Shown here piece by piece: positions 1 through 9,298 of a DNA stretch of 64,000 nucleotides. The notes beneath the pieces were generated by a model. That model did not search any database and was not told the DNA's origin. It saw only the letters and a list, made by a program, of their open reading frames with translations. The stretch is from Faecalibacter sp. LW9 (GTDB lineage Bacteria; Bacteroidota; Bacteroidia; Flavobacteriales; Weeksellaceae). Every line of letters begins with the position of its first letter. Within the stretch, counting starts at the first letter, position 1. Both the position numbers and the translations under genes were made by a program. The stretch lies in contig NZ_CP141062.1 of assembly GCF_034661295.1 (NCBI RefSeq), forward strand, positions 2,542,001 to 2,606,000. Reading direction: 5' to 3'.

Positions 1-1124
1 ACAATTGATAATATTCCGGATAGCATAAATAAATTTTGAAATCCCATTTGCAATACCAATTGTCCTGCTGCAACCATTCCAATACCTAATCCCAAATCAA
101 TTGCAATAAAAAAAGTTGAATTAACCGAACCTCTTTTTTCAGGTACAGTCATATTCATAAATTGAGATTGAAATGCTGGAATTGAAATGCCAAATCCTAA
201 TCCAATTAAATAGGCACCTAGAAAATAAAACCAATCCCAATGAGGATAAGCAATAAGAAAATACCCGATCATCATTGAAAAAATTCCTGCCATATTAATT
301 TGATTGACCCATCCCCGATCAATCAACTTACCACTAAAGATACGTGATGATGCAATTCCGATTGCAATACTCAGAAACATATAACTTGCTCCTTCAATTT
401 TAAGTTCTTTTCCATACATAACACCAAATGTATAGAGTGCACCATACGTGATTTCTAAAAATAAAATATTGATCGCTAGTGGTATTGCTTTCACTAGAAG
501 AAAACGATCAAGAGTTATTGGAGATTTAATTCGTTTTTCTTTCACTGGCTTTTTATTGGGATCTTTTATAAAAAGAGCAAATAAAATTCCAATGATTCCG
601 AATGCTAAGGCGGAATAAAAAATATAATCAAATTGATAATGATCATAAATGTACATCCCAATGATTGGACCAATGGACATGGCTAAAGTTGACATTAAGC
701 CATAAAAGCCAATGCCTTCTCCTCTTCTTTTGGAAGGTAATAAATCAATAGCCAATGTATTACTTGAAGTTGTAATTATTCCCCAGGTGATTCCATGAAA
801 AATTCGTAGTAAAAAAAGAAAAAAAATGGTACTGGCTATAGTATATCCTAGAAATAATAAAACAAATGAGATAAATGATAATATATAAATTTTCTTTCTT
901 GAAAAATTGTCGACCAAATATCCTGAATAAAAACGGATGCATAAAGCAGATAAGACATAAGTTGAATGAATAATCGTCATTTTGGAAACATCCACATCAA
1001 ATTTTTCAATAATAAAAAATGGTAAAGTGACACTGATTTGGTAAAATGCAATACCTGTCAATAGATTAGCAATACAAGCAAAGATGAAGCTACTTGTCTA
1101 CAATTGTTCTTTAGTCGTAGTCAT
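1..1124 (-). pseudogene. MFS transporter, 3' end beyond window, premature TAG at codon 9
   Basis: On the minus strand a frame of about 374 codons runs from an ATG at 1124 off the left window edge. It is very hydrophobic and reads as a 12-helix major facilitator protein: a short cytoplasmic N-terminus, an FSRKK-type loop after helix 2 and an EKRGSVN-type loop late in the protein. The only interruption is TAG at 1098-1100, giving MTTTKEQL-stop-TSSFIFACIANLL. Relatives of this family usually have Trp right after such a Leu, so a TGG to TAG change is likely. The first in-frame ATG after the stop is at 980, which would remove helix 1. Substrate is unknown. The start lies about 7 bases beyond the U-run that follows the nucleoside phosphorylase gene, so it may depend on read-through or on a promoter inside that gene. 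It could be a real pseudogene or a sequencing error. Confidence 0.8.
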
Positions 1125-1130
1125 TAGGGT

Positions 1131-1160
1131 ATAAAAAAAACCGATATAAAATATCGGTTT
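1131..1160 (-). terminator. Intrinsic terminator after nucleoside phosphorylase gene
   Basis: Read on the minus strand, a perfect stem AAACCGATAT / ATATCGGTTT (1138-1160, 3-base loop) is followed by a run of T. It lies 12 bases beyond the stop codon at 1173. Confidence 0.8.
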
Positions 1161-1172
1161 CAAATTTATCAT

Positions 1173-2045
1173 TTATTGGGCTAATTTGTCTAATGCATAA
1201 ACAATCATTTCGTCTACCGTCTGATACGGATTCTGACTAAATTCACCTAAAATTCGATTCGCCACAATAGCATTTAATGACAATGCCTCATGCCCCATCA
1301 TTTTAGCTAAACCATAAATCGCTGATGTTTCCATTTCAAAATTTGTAATTCTTAAATCATTGAATTGAAATGATGTAAGACGCTCGTTAATATCAGATGG
1401 ATTGGGTTCTAAACGTAAAAATCGACCTTGTGGTCCATAAAAACCACAAGCTGTTGCAGTAATTCCTTGTTTTGTTTTTTCAGAAGATAATTGCTTCATT
1501 AATACAGAAGAACCTTCAACTAAATAGGGACGAGTCTTATTAGGCGACCAATCCACATGTTGAATAAAAGCATCTTCCACTTCAGGCATCATAACTTCTT
1601 CACTATTTTTATAATAATGTAACAATCCATCTAATCCTAATCCATGAGATCCAATGACATATGAATCGACTGGAATATCCGCTTGTAAAGCACCTGAAGT
1701 TCCTAAACGAATAAAAGATAATTTTCGAAATTCATCTTTAATTTCTCCTGACTCCAAGTCAATATTTGCTAAAGCATCCAATTCTGAGAATACAATATCA
1801 ATATTATCTGTACCCATACCTGTCGAAATAACGGTCATACGTGTACCTTTATACGTTCCAGTATGTGTAACGATTTCTCTTTTAGAAGCTTTATGTTCAA
1901 TTGTATCAAAATGTTGTGATACTCTTTCCACACGATTAGGATCACCTACCGTAATGACAATATCTGCAAGATGTTCTGGTCTAATATTACAATGGTAAAT
2001 ACTTCCGTCTGCATTTAAAATTAACTCTGATGCTGCTTTACTCAT
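1173..2045 (-). CDS. udp: Nucleoside phosphorylase (uridine phosphorylase family)
   Basis: The 290-residue product fits the PNP/UDP phosphorylase family (family 1), cytosolic enzymes that split nucleosides with phosphate to base and ribose-1-phosphate. Visible features are VGDPNR near the N-terminus (phosphate site), STGMGTDN in the middle, RLGTSGAL, and NFEMETSAIYGLA, where the Glu-Met-Glu segment contacts ribose. The family is usually 250-290 residues, so the length is normal. The frame opens at 2081, but MSKAASELILNADG from ATG 2045 matches the normal family N-terminus and is preferred. It lies 65 bases downstream of the SUI1-like gene and may share its transcript. Uridine rather than purine specificity is inferred from overall resemblance only. 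Confidence 0.88.
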   Translation of the reverse strand: MSKAASELILNADGSIYHCNIRPEHLADIVITVGDPNRVERVSQHFDTIEHKASKREIVTHTGTYKGTRMTVISTGMGTDNIDIVFSELDALANIDLESGEIKDEFRKLSFIRLGTSGALQADIPVDSYVIGSHGLGLDGLLHYYKNSEEVMMPEVEDAFIQHVDWSPNKTRPYLVEGSSVLMKQLSSEKTKQGITATACGFYGPQGRFLRLEPNPSDINERLTSFQFNDLRITNFEMETSAIYGLAKMMGHEALSLNAIVANRILGEFSQNPYQTVDEMIVYALDKLAQ

Positions 2046-2110
2046 AGTACTTTTAATTAAAAATAAACAAGCAATATACAATGCTTTTTAACAGTTGGCA
2101 AATTATTTTA

Positions 2111-2440
2111 TTAACCACCTACTCGTTTCACTTTAAATCCTTTATCTTTCAGAAAGGACATAATTTTATCACGATAATCCCCTTGAATAATGATTTGTTC
2201 GTCTTTAAAACTACCACCTACACCTAAAAATGTTTTGATTTCTTTGGCTAGTAATTTAAAATCTTCCGTCTCTCCTTCATACCCTTCAATAATGGTATTT
2301 ACTTTACCTTTTCGCTTTTCGAATTTACAAATTAATGGTTCCTTTTGAATAAATAATTCGTGGGCTTGTTCTTCTACTTCTTCTTCAGGTGTAGGAATAT
2401 GATCTGGAAATAAATTTTTTAATTGATCTTGTAAATCCAT
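2111..2440 (-). CDS. SUI1/YciH-like translation initiation factor family protein
   Basis: A 109-residue protein with a C-terminal SUI1 (eIF1-like) domain over roughly residues 35-109, shown by FEKRKGKVNTIIEG, then KTFLGVGGSFKD and IIIQGDYRDKI, which form the characteristic beta-alpha core. The acidic N-terminal 30 residues are typical of bacterial YciH-type members. These proteins are thought to act on start-codon or initiator-tRNA discrimination at the 30S subunit; their bacterial role is not well settled. It marks the edge of the housekeeping block next to the restriction island. Confidence 0.88.
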   Translation of the reverse strand: MDLQDQLKNLFPDHIPTPEEEVEEQAHELFIQKEPLICKFEKRKGKVNTIIEGYEGETEDFKLLAKEIKTFLGVGGSFKDEQIIIQGDYRDKIMSFLKDKGFKVKRVGG

Positions 2441-2785
2441 AGTATTTTGTTCAATCCCTTATGTATAAAGGGTTTAAGATTCTCATTTTCTCTGGGGTGT
2501 TAAAAAGGGTGTTAATCCCTTACTAAACCACCATTTCCTATCACAAATATAACAATAAGCTTCAATTAATAAAGTATCCATTCCTTATGGTGATTCTAGT
2601 TTTTCTCTTTACGTATGATTAGCATTCAACTTTAACTACAAAAATCAACGAATAAACCTAGTTATGATGAGTCTACTGACATCATATTCTATAAATTTAA
2701 CAATCATTCTTCTGATGTACAATAGAATACGAATCACAATTATTAAAACCACAATTAATTTCCAAATTTCCTTGAAATACCATAT
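2441..2785. other. Gene-free stretch at the edge of the defence island
   Basis: About 345 AT-rich bases without a supportable gene between the SUI1-like gene and the frameshifted remnant. A short direct or dyad-like element is visible near 2456-2512 (TCCCTTATGTATAAAGGG, then repeats of AAAGGG/AATCCC). It could be scar sequence of an integration, but no tRNA or duplicated att site was found. Confidence 0.3.
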
Positions 2786-3116
2786 TTAAGCCAGAATATA
2801 TTCTGGGTAATCCCTACCTAATCCATCAAACCCTTTGCTTATATAACCTATGAATGATTTGTCATCGATCATCTCATTTACAGATAAGATAGTGTTAAGC
2901 ATAGAGCTTGTGGATCGATTAAGATAGTCTTCCACAATATTTTTCATCACATTCATAATTTTCGCTTTTATCATATGAAGCAACTCCCATATGAAGATGA
3001 TTTGAATACTCTGAATCAAATTCTCTTTCGATTTTATAGACTATATCAATCCCAGTTCGATCGTGGAAAGTTTCAGCGATATGCTGGTAGTAATAAAAAA
3101 TTAATTCCCAAACCTG
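2786..3116 (-). pseudogene. Frameshifted remnant of an unidentified gene
   Basis: Two minus-strand frames with protein-like composition meet near 2945. The upstream frame (3116 to the stop at 2919) reads about 65 residues beginning QVWELIFYYYQHIAETF and containing DIVYKIEREFDSEYSN. The downstream frame continues as KNIVEDYLNRSTSSMLN through to FDGLGRDYPEYILA and stops at 2786. The crossover coincides with an A5 run, so a one-base slip would join them into one protein of about 105 residues. The family was not recognised. It lies between the SUI1-like gene and the toxin remnant and looks like decaying accessory DNA. Confidence 0.4.
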
Positions 3117-3140
3117 CTAGCTATAAAATTTACATCAAGA

Positions 3141-3173
3141 GGGAGGGGTAATTAGCAGGATATGGAGGGAGGG
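3141..3173 (+). other. G-rich tract, possible quadruplex
   Basis: Four G tracts (3141-3143, 3145-3148, 3167-3169, 3171-3173) stand out in an otherwise AT-rich intergenic stretch. The middle loop of 18 bases is long, so quadruplex folding is only possible, not shown. Confidence 0.3.
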
Positions 3174-3191
3174 CTCCATAATGTAGGGGTA

Positions 3192-3217
3192 TAAAAAAAG
3201 CAGGAACATGTCCTGCT
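3192..3217 (-). terminator. Intrinsic terminator after toxin remnant
   Basis: Stem AGCAGGA / TCCTGCT (3199-3205 and 3211-3217) with a 5-base loop, followed on the minus strand by a T-run. Its stem is identical to the one after hsdR at 4068-4086. Confidence 0.8.
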
Positions 3218-3224
3218 TAATTTT

Positions 3225-3757
3225 TTATAATAATTTAATAAACCAATTTGATACTTTATCATTCATGATTTCTAATTCACTCTTTTTAACTTGAGCAAAT
3301 AACCTCATCTCTTGCGTTGAATTATCAAAAATATAAGCTTTATCAATTAATTTTAATGCTGGAAATAAATTATTTAACGTTGCATGGTATCGTTTAACAA
3401 CTTTCTCTTCTGGCACAGGATGTCCACCTTTTTCTACCCTATTCTATGTGTAGACTTCGACTTATCGACTAAAACATTATTTTTAAATATAACATCAATT
3501 GATTTTCCTTCTAATTTAGCTTTATCAAAAAGAGAAATTGATGCCGTTTCAGTTTTAAATTCTTCGAAGTCCTTTACGGTAAGTTTTAATTCATAGCGAT
3601 CCAAATCAATGCAACCTTTTGATGAAATTTCCTTTTCGATAAGATCAGAATTAATAAAATATCCTGCATTAAATTTAGATGAAATGGTATCGAAAAGTGT
3701 AGATTTCCCAGAACCGTTAGGTCCAGCAAAAACGCGTAAACGTTTTATTTTAGACAT
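3225..3757 (-). pseudogene. Zeta-toxin family kinase, internal deletion and frameshift
   Basis: The N-terminal part (3757 to 3434) has a P-loop AGPNGSGKST at residues 12-21, then FNAGYFINSDLIEKEI and ends NVLVDKSKSTHRIG-stop. The C-terminal part (read through to 3225) begins in another frame as NRVEKGGHPVPEEKVVKRYH, the conserved late motif of zeta-like toxins that phosphorylate nucleotide-sugars. Family members are usually about 190-210 residues; the two parts together give about 175, so 20 to 60 residues in the middle, including part of the substrate-binding region, seem lost at an out-of-frame junction near 3435. The start overlaps the antitoxin gene by 13 bases. The toxin is very probably inactive. 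Confidence 0.75.
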
Positions 3758-3984
3758 AATTTAGCACCTTTTTTTAATTCTTTTGGAGCTTTTACACGGT
3801 CGATCGTTTTTATGAATTTAATCTCACCATTTGGCTGTCTTTTAACTATGCGATTCCCTTGAACATACTGAACCGATAAATCTAATGCTTCCGAAACTCT
3901 GATTGCAGTTTGAGATGCAGATTTTGCTAAACGATTAAGAACGTTAGTTTCTTCTAATTTTAGTAGATCTGATTCTTTGTTCAT
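3745..3984 (-). CDS. Antitoxin partner of zeta-type toxin
   Basis: A 79-residue basic protein, MNKESDLLKLEETNVLNRLA onward, ending in a Lys-rich tail (KAPKELKKGAKLCLK). Small size, position directly upstream of the zeta-like toxin, and the 13-base overlap with the toxin start are the basis for calling it the antitoxin. No classical epsilon fold signature was recognised. The gene is intact although its toxin partner is broken. It follows the hsdR terminator, so it has its own promoter or is transcribed by read-through. Confidence 0.6.
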   Translation of the reverse strand: MNKESDLLKLEETNVLNRLAKSASQTAIRVSEALDLSVQYVQGNRIVKRQPNGEIKFIKTIDRVKAPKELKKGAKLCLK

Positions 3985-4060
3985 TTTGAAAGGTTTTATT
4001 GAAAATAGTTTCTAAATAAATATAAGCAAATTTATTGAAACCCTTACAATAATCAAATCT

Positions 4061-4086
4061 AAAAAAAAGCAGGAACTAATCCTGCT
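4061..4086 (-). terminator. Intrinsic terminator of the hsd operon
   Basis: Stem AGCAGGA / TCCTGCT (4068-4074 and 4080-4086), loop ACTAA, then T7-8 in the minus direction. It lies 4 bases beyond the hsdR stop codon. Confidence 0.85.
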
Positions 4087-4090
4087 TCAA

Positions 4091-7000
4091 TTATCTTCTT
4101 AAAAATCTTTGTGTACTATTCAGCATATCTTGTTTGAAGTGCTCATCAGTTAGCTTCTTTGCAAATTCTATTTGGAATTTACGCATACTCAACGCAACTT
4201 CATCAAATATCTTCTTATACGCCAATTGTTTGGTGTGTTCATCTGGATTATTGAGATATTTTGTTTCATAATCTGGATGAGTGACAACTTTATCCGTAAA
4301 TGTAAAAAATAATTGACGTTTATCTTCTGGAGTAGCATCCCAGTTGGCAAACCATCTTTCGTTAAAATCACGAATAATTTCTTCTAATCTCATTTTATCA
4401 TCATCAGTATGTGCGCCTCGTGGTAAATTACCTGTTGCATCTAATGTGGTTTCATCAGAATCTAATTCCAGCTTTTCATTTAATTTAACTCGTTCGATAC
4501 CATAAGTAGCAAGATCAACTGACTCTAGTAATTCATCAAGTATCTCGTCTTCCTTGCGCTTCACAATCATTTTAGGAATTAAGAATTTGGCAAACCAAAA
4601 TAATTTTTCCCATTCCAATTTTTCGAATGGAATAATTGCTGCTACCTGTCCATACACCTTAACAAATTGCTTTGCTTTAATTTTCAGATCAGCTTTTTGA
4701 TCATCGCTTAATTCTAAGTCTTTATTAAAACGTTGAGCAGCAACATCAATTATTGGGCTTAACGATTCCGCTGGTTCACCTTTAAAAAATCTGGTATTAA
4801 AATCTTCCACTTCGTACCATTCATACACGCCAGAATCATCAAGTTCTTCTTTCAATTCGTGTAACACATTCACATCAGTTGCTTTAGACAACGATGTTGA
4901 GGTATAATAAGGATCGAATGATCGTTTGATATCTTCAGAGTCATTAAAGAAATCCAACACAAATAAATCTTCTGTTTTCTTACCCAATTTTGGATTCGAA
5001 CGATTTAGGCGAGATAAAGCTTGTACACATAAAACACCTTGTAGTTTCTTATCCACATACATCGCTGTTAATTTAGGCTGATCGAATCCTGTAAGGTATT
5101 TATTCGCAACGACTAATATCTTGTACTCATCCGTGTCAAATTTATCTTTCGTTTCCGTGTCAGGGAATCCATTCATTCCAGCTTCTGTATGCTCAACACC
5201 ATTAATTATTTTTGTTCCAGAAAATGCTACGACCACTTTGAATGGATTATTTTTTTCTTCTAAAATTTTCTTGATCTCTTTGTAATAACGAATAGCTGAT
5301 TCAATGCTTTGTGTTACTACCATTGCTTTCCCTTTCCCTTTTAATAATTTTCGATCATAAATTTGTTGAACAAAATGATCAATCATTATACAGGCTTTTG
5401 CTTCTATTGTTCGCTGGTCACGTTCCACAAAAGCTTTTAATTTCTGTTGGGCTTTTTTTGTATTAAACTCAGGATCGTCTTCGATTGATTTTTGTAGTTG
5501 ATAATAACTTCTGTATGTTGTGTAATTAGATAAAACATCCAAAATAAAACCTTCTTCTATCGCTTGTTTCATCGAATACAAATGAAAAGGTTTAAATGAA
5601 CCATCATCTTGTTTAACCCCAAATCGTTCTAAAGTCGCATTTTTAGGCGTTGCTGTAAAAGCAAAGTAGGACGCATTAGATCTCATTTTTCTGGCTTCCA
5701 TTGCACGAAGAATTAAATCTTGTCCATCCACTTCACCATCTTCATTCGTTTCTAATTTCCCCAGAACTTGGTTCATCTTATCCGCAGCAGTTCCACCTTG
5801 AGACGAATGGGCTTCATCAATAATGACAGCGAATCGCTTATCACTCATTTCATCTACACTGTCTATGATATGTGGAAATTTTTGGATAGTTGTGATAATT
5901 ACCCTTTTTCCGACCTCTAGAGCGAGTTTTAAATCATTGGATGAATAAGCAGCTCCAATAATATTTTTAATATCTGAAAAGCTCTTAATATTATCTCTCA
6001 GCTGTTTATCTAATATACGTCTGTCGGTTACTACAATAACAGAATCAAACATTGGATTGCCATCTGTATTTTCTAATTCAATTAATTGGAATGCAGTCCA
6101 AGTAATTGAGTTTGATTTTCCAGATCCAGCAGAATGTTGAATAAGATATGTTCCACCTACGCCATTTGTTTGTACATCGTCAATTAATTTGGATACCACA
6201 TCCAACTGATGATAACGAGGAAAGATGTAAAACTTTTTACTTAACGGATCTTTGTCAGCACCTTCTAACAACATAAAATGTTGTATGATTTTGGCAATAT
6301 TTTCTTTTTGAAAAACTTCTTCCCACAAATAAGCTGACTTGTGCCCATTTGGATTAACAGGATTTCCTTTCCCTAAGTTATTTCCTTTATTAAAAGGTAA
6401 GAAAAACGTATCTTTCCCTTGTAATTTCGTTGTCATATACACTTCGTCTGTATCTACAGCAAAATGCACCAAACAACGACCAAACTCTAATAATGGTTGT
6501 TTAAAGTCTCGTGTAAATTTATATTGATGAATTCCTTGTACAGCAGCTGTTTGACCTGTCCAAGGATTTTTAAGTTCTATCGTACAAAAAGGTAATCCAT
6601 TGATAAAAATAACCATATCAATTTCTTCACCCGTATTTACCGTAGAATACCTTAATTGACGCGTAATTGAAAATTGATTTTTCTTGAAGTTATCTTTGAT
6701 CGATTGCGCACTACTTGCACTTGGAGCTTCGTAGAATAAAGTAAAGTGAGCATTGTCGACATCTAAACCTTTTTTAAGTAAATGTAGCAATCCTTTTTTC
6801 TTAATCATTCGCTCGAAGCGTTCCAAGATTTTTAGCTGCCAATCCGAAGAAACTTTTAGTTTGTCTAATTCATCTTTTTGTGTACTTTCTAAAAAATCCC
6901 AGAAACGAATGGTATCTATCGCATATCGTTTATCAAAATCACTTGGCGAACCAATAAAATACTTGTTCGCAGTGACATAGACTTGATTTTCTTCGTTAAA

Positions 7001-7105
7001 TACAGATAAGGATTTTCCTTCGTTTTTTAAATCTTCTAAGGAAACACCTACAAGGAATTTTTCTATCGAAGATTCTAGTGCTTGTTCGTTATAGTGTGAT
7101 GCCAT
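4091..7105 (-). CDS. hsdR: Type I restriction enzyme subunit R (HsdR)
   Basis: The 1004-residue product has all HsdR parts: an N-terminal PD-(D/E)xK nuclease core (IDMVIFINGLPF with Asp163, then TIELKN with Glu177 and Lys179), a Walker A HSAGSGKS (residues 324-331), the DEAH box IIDEAH (430-433), the FTATPK motif III, and later helicase motifs (VANKYLTGFDQP, ALSRLNRS). Length is in the usual 950-1100 range. With HsdM and HsdS it would translocate and cut DNA lacking host methylation. It is the last gene of the operon, 6 bases after the second DUF262 gene, and is closed by a terminator. No disruption is visible. Confidence 0.96.
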   Translation of the reverse strand: MASHYNEQALESSIEKFLVGVSLEDLKNEGKSLSVFNEENQVYVTANKYFIGSPSDFDKRYAIDTIRFWDFLESTQKDELDKLKVSSDWQLKILERFERMIKKKGLLHLLKKGLDVDNAHFTLFYEAPSASSAQSIKDNFKKNQFSITRQLRYSTVNTGEEIDMVIFINGLPFCTIELKNPWTGQTAAVQGIHQYKFTRDFKQPLLEFGRCLVHFAVDTDEVYMTTKLQGKDTFFLPFNKGNNLGKGNPVNPNGHKSAYLWEEVFQKENIAKIIQHFMLLEGADKDPLSKKFYIFPRYHQLDVVSKLIDDVQTNGVGGTYLIQHSAGSGKSNSITWTAFQLIELENTDGNPMFDSVIVVTDRRILDKQLRDNIKSFSDIKNIIGAAYSSNDLKLALEVGKRVIITTIQKFPHIIDSVDEMSDKRFAVIIDEAHSSQGGTAADKMNQVLGKLETNEDGEVDGQDLILRAMEARKMRSNASYFAFTATPKNATLERFGVKQDDGSFKPFHLYSMKQAIEEGFILDVLSNYTTYRSYYQLQKSIEDDPEFNTKKAQQKLKAFVERDQRTIEAKACIMIDHFVQQIYDRKLLKGKGKAMVVTQSIESAIRYYKEIKKILEEKNNPFKVVVAFSGTKIINGVEHTEAGMNGFPDTETKDKFDTDEYKILVVANKYLTGFDQPKLTAMYVDKKLQGVLCVQALSRLNRSNPKLGKKTEDLFVLDFFNDSEDIKRSFDPYYTSTSLSKATDVNVLHELKEELDDSGVYEWYEVEDFNTRFFKGEPAESLSPIIDVAAQRFNKDLELSDDQKADLKIKAKQFVKVYGQVAAIIPFEKLEWEKLFWFAKFLIPKMIVKRKEDEILDELLESVDLATYGIERVKLNEKLELDSDETTLDATGNLPRGAHTDDDKMRLEEIIRDFNERWFANWDATPEDKRQLFFTFTDKVVTHPDYETKYLNNPDEHTKQLAYKKIFDEVALSMRKFQIEFAKKLTDEHFKQDMLNSTQRFLRR

Positions 7106-7111
7106 ACTAGT

Positions 7112-9298
7112 TTAGTTTTTCGACCAATCGGTTAATTTTTCAAATACCTCTTCAGATGTCAATTGCTTATAATGAAAGTCAAAAATAAATGAACTGTTGT
7201 CAACAAATTTTGATTTTATCATCTGATAAATAAAACCATTATTAAATATTGTGTTACAAGAAGGATAATCAGCCCAAACGCCAAAATTAAACCTTCCGTC
7301 ACTCCAATCCCAAGTCGATAATTTAAAAAATTGTTGACTTTTTATAATATATATTATATAAAGTTGTTTTTTCTTATCACTTTCATTTTCTAACGTTTGA
7401 AAATTACTATAATTATTTATAAACCATTCTTTTTCTCTCTTATCTTTAAATTCTTTTATGGAAAGATTATTATCAACCATTAAATCATTAATAAGATTTA
7501 GAAAACCTGCTTTTTTATGATATGATATTGAATATACAATTTTGTCACTATATGTAGAATAAACGTCGGTTGGTATAAGTTCGCTCCATAAAGCGTACTC
7601 ATTCGATAGAAAAAATTTATAAGATTTGATATATTCGTTAAAAATAAATAAGTCGAAAATTTTGTTCTTATCAGTAAGGTATTCTATAATGTGTAATAAA
7701 TTACCTTTTATATTTTTGAGTGTTTCTGCATACCAAAAAGAATCTTCATATTGTATTCTTTCATTTGTATTTTCTAAATACAAGTTCAATTTACAAACTT
7801 GCTCTTCATTTAAAATCGTCTTAGAGGTCTTTTCTTTCGTTAATAAAGACGTAATATCTTCATCTAAATCTAATAATTTTATATGCTCAATTATATTTAT
7901 GATTTGATCACGAATTGATTTTGTAATTGTGATATCTTCCAATAAATTAGTTATAAACTTGAAAATTCTGAACAATGAAATTGGGCTAATTTCTTTCTTA
8001 TTTTCTAATCTCTGTTTACAATATTCTAACAAAGGTAATATTAGAAATAATTGACTTTGGTTTAGAAAATTTCCATTAATATAGGTAAAAAGAGTAAAGT
8101 TGAATTTAGCTTTATATTTAGGATAATCTGTAAGTAAGGAGTCAATATTTTCTTTTTCAAAAAACTGCTGCAAATACTTCAATGCGTCAAAATACAAAGA
8201 AATAGTTTCTAAATTTAAATACTTGATTTCTAAATTAGTAACTGAATTCTGCAAGATCTTAATCTCTTTTTCTAAATCAATTTCGCTGTTTTCAAAATTA
8301 TAATTTATCATTATAAGTAATTGGTTCCAACGCAAAAACTCATTAAACCCTTCATCAGCAGAATGACCATTAGACTTATCTCTATTTTTCCAAAAGAAAT
8401 CCTGCCATTGTTCCCACTTTTCACTCCAATATAATGGATCGCTTTTCACCTCTTCAGAATCAAATAATTTAGCTCTGATATTCTCATTATCTGCTAATTG
8501 TTGACCTCTAGAATTCATCGTAATATAAAGCTCCTCCCCTTGAGATGTTTCTTCCGTTTTGAAATGCCAAAATCTAATTTTCGATTTTATATAATCAAAA
8601 TATGTTTCATCATCTTTTTCAAAATAGCGATTGAATAGGTCAAAAACGCTAGGTCTCTCTTCTGTTCCACAAATAGCATTTACAGTAACGTCTTTCGAAA
8701 AATTATTTAAGAACCAAGTTTGTTTTCGTACACTTAGCAAATCTGCTACAGTCTTAGTCTTATCCAATAATTCCACAAAAAATTGATGGGTCAAAGACCG
8801 AACTCGATAATCAAAACCTAAAGTACCTTTAGCTACATTAATTTTGAATAAATCAACAAATGTATCCATCCTTTTTTCTTTTATAGCAAAATAAAAAAGC
8901 AATAGAAATAGCGTAGTGAATCTTTGTTGACCATCTATCAAAAATAAATCTCTATCTTTTGATCCATCACTATACGGAGGTCTATATGAATACAGAAAAC
9001 CTATATTTAGCTCAGAAGAAATAGCTGATTCATTACTAATTAATAATTTTTCTAATGCAGACTTTGCTTGATCATCTAATAATGGATTTTCTAACATTGC
9101 ACGAACAACATCTATTTCAGCAGATGAATCTGCTTTCACAATATTCTTTCTACACTCTTTAATATCTTCTAAAAAAGTATCAATAATTTTATGTGCATTT
9201 AGACCCCATACATACTCTCTTTGTATTTCAGGTACAATTAAGTTATAATGAAGTAGAATATCTTCAATTGAATATTCTTTTAAACCAATATTTTTCAT
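7112..9298 (-). CDS. DUF262 domain protein, long variant without visible HNH nuclease
   Basis: A 728-residue protein whose first 140 residues contain the two DUF262 hallmarks, PEIQREYVWG (23-32) and IDGQQRFTTL (121-130), followed by TMNSRGQQLADNENI near residue 265. DUF262 is the ParB/sulfiredoxin-like NTPase domain of GmrS and SspE, where it couples nucleotide hydrolysis to sensing of modified DNA. The C-terminal 450 residues are Leu/Ile/Lys-rich and were not recognised; no DUF1524 His-containing nuclease motif is seen. Its ATG overlaps the stop of the upstream DUF262-DUF1524 gene (ATGA), so the two are translationally coupled. It sits between hsdS and hsdR, suggesting a restriction-related role; target and mechanism are unknown. 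Confidence 0.85.
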   Translation of the reverse strand: MKNIGLKEYSIEDILLHYNLIVPEIQREYVWGLNAHKIIDTFLEDIKECRKNIVKADSSAEIDVVRAMLENPLLDDQAKSALEKLLISNESAISSELNIGFLYSYRPPYSDGSKDRDLFLIDGQQRFTTLFLLLFYFAIKEKRMDTFVDLFKINVAKGTLGFDYRVRSLTHQFFVELLDKTKTVADLLSVRKQTWFLNNFSKDVTVNAICGTEERPSVFDLFNRYFEKDDETYFDYIKSKIRFWHFKTEETSQGEELYITMNSRGQQLADNENIRAKLFDSEEVKSDPLYWSEKWEQWQDFFWKNRDKSNGHSADEGFNEFLRWNQLLIMINYNFENSEIDLEKEIKILQNSVTNLEIKYLNLETISLYFDALKYLQQFFEKENIDSLLTDYPKYKAKFNFTLFTYINGNFLNQSQLFLILPLLEYCKQRLENKKEISPISLFRIFKFITNLLEDITITKSIRDQIINIIEHIKLLDLDEDITSLLTKEKTSKTILNEEQVCKLNLYLENTNERIQYEDSFWYAETLKNIKGNLLHIIEYLTDKNKIFDLFIFNEYIKSYKFFLSNEYALWSELIPTDVYSTYSDKIVYSISYHKKAGFLNLINDLMVDNNLSIKEFKDKREKEWFINNYSNFQTLENESDKKKQLYIIYIIKSQQFFKLSTWDWSDGRFNFGVWADYPSCNTIFNNGFIYQMIKSKFVDNSSFIFDFHYKQLTSEEVFEKLTDWSKN

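Noticed and set aside
2441-2785. tRNA or att site as island boundary
   Set aside because: No cloverleaf and no matching duplicate found at the other side of the hsd island; the short dyad near 2456 is not enough.
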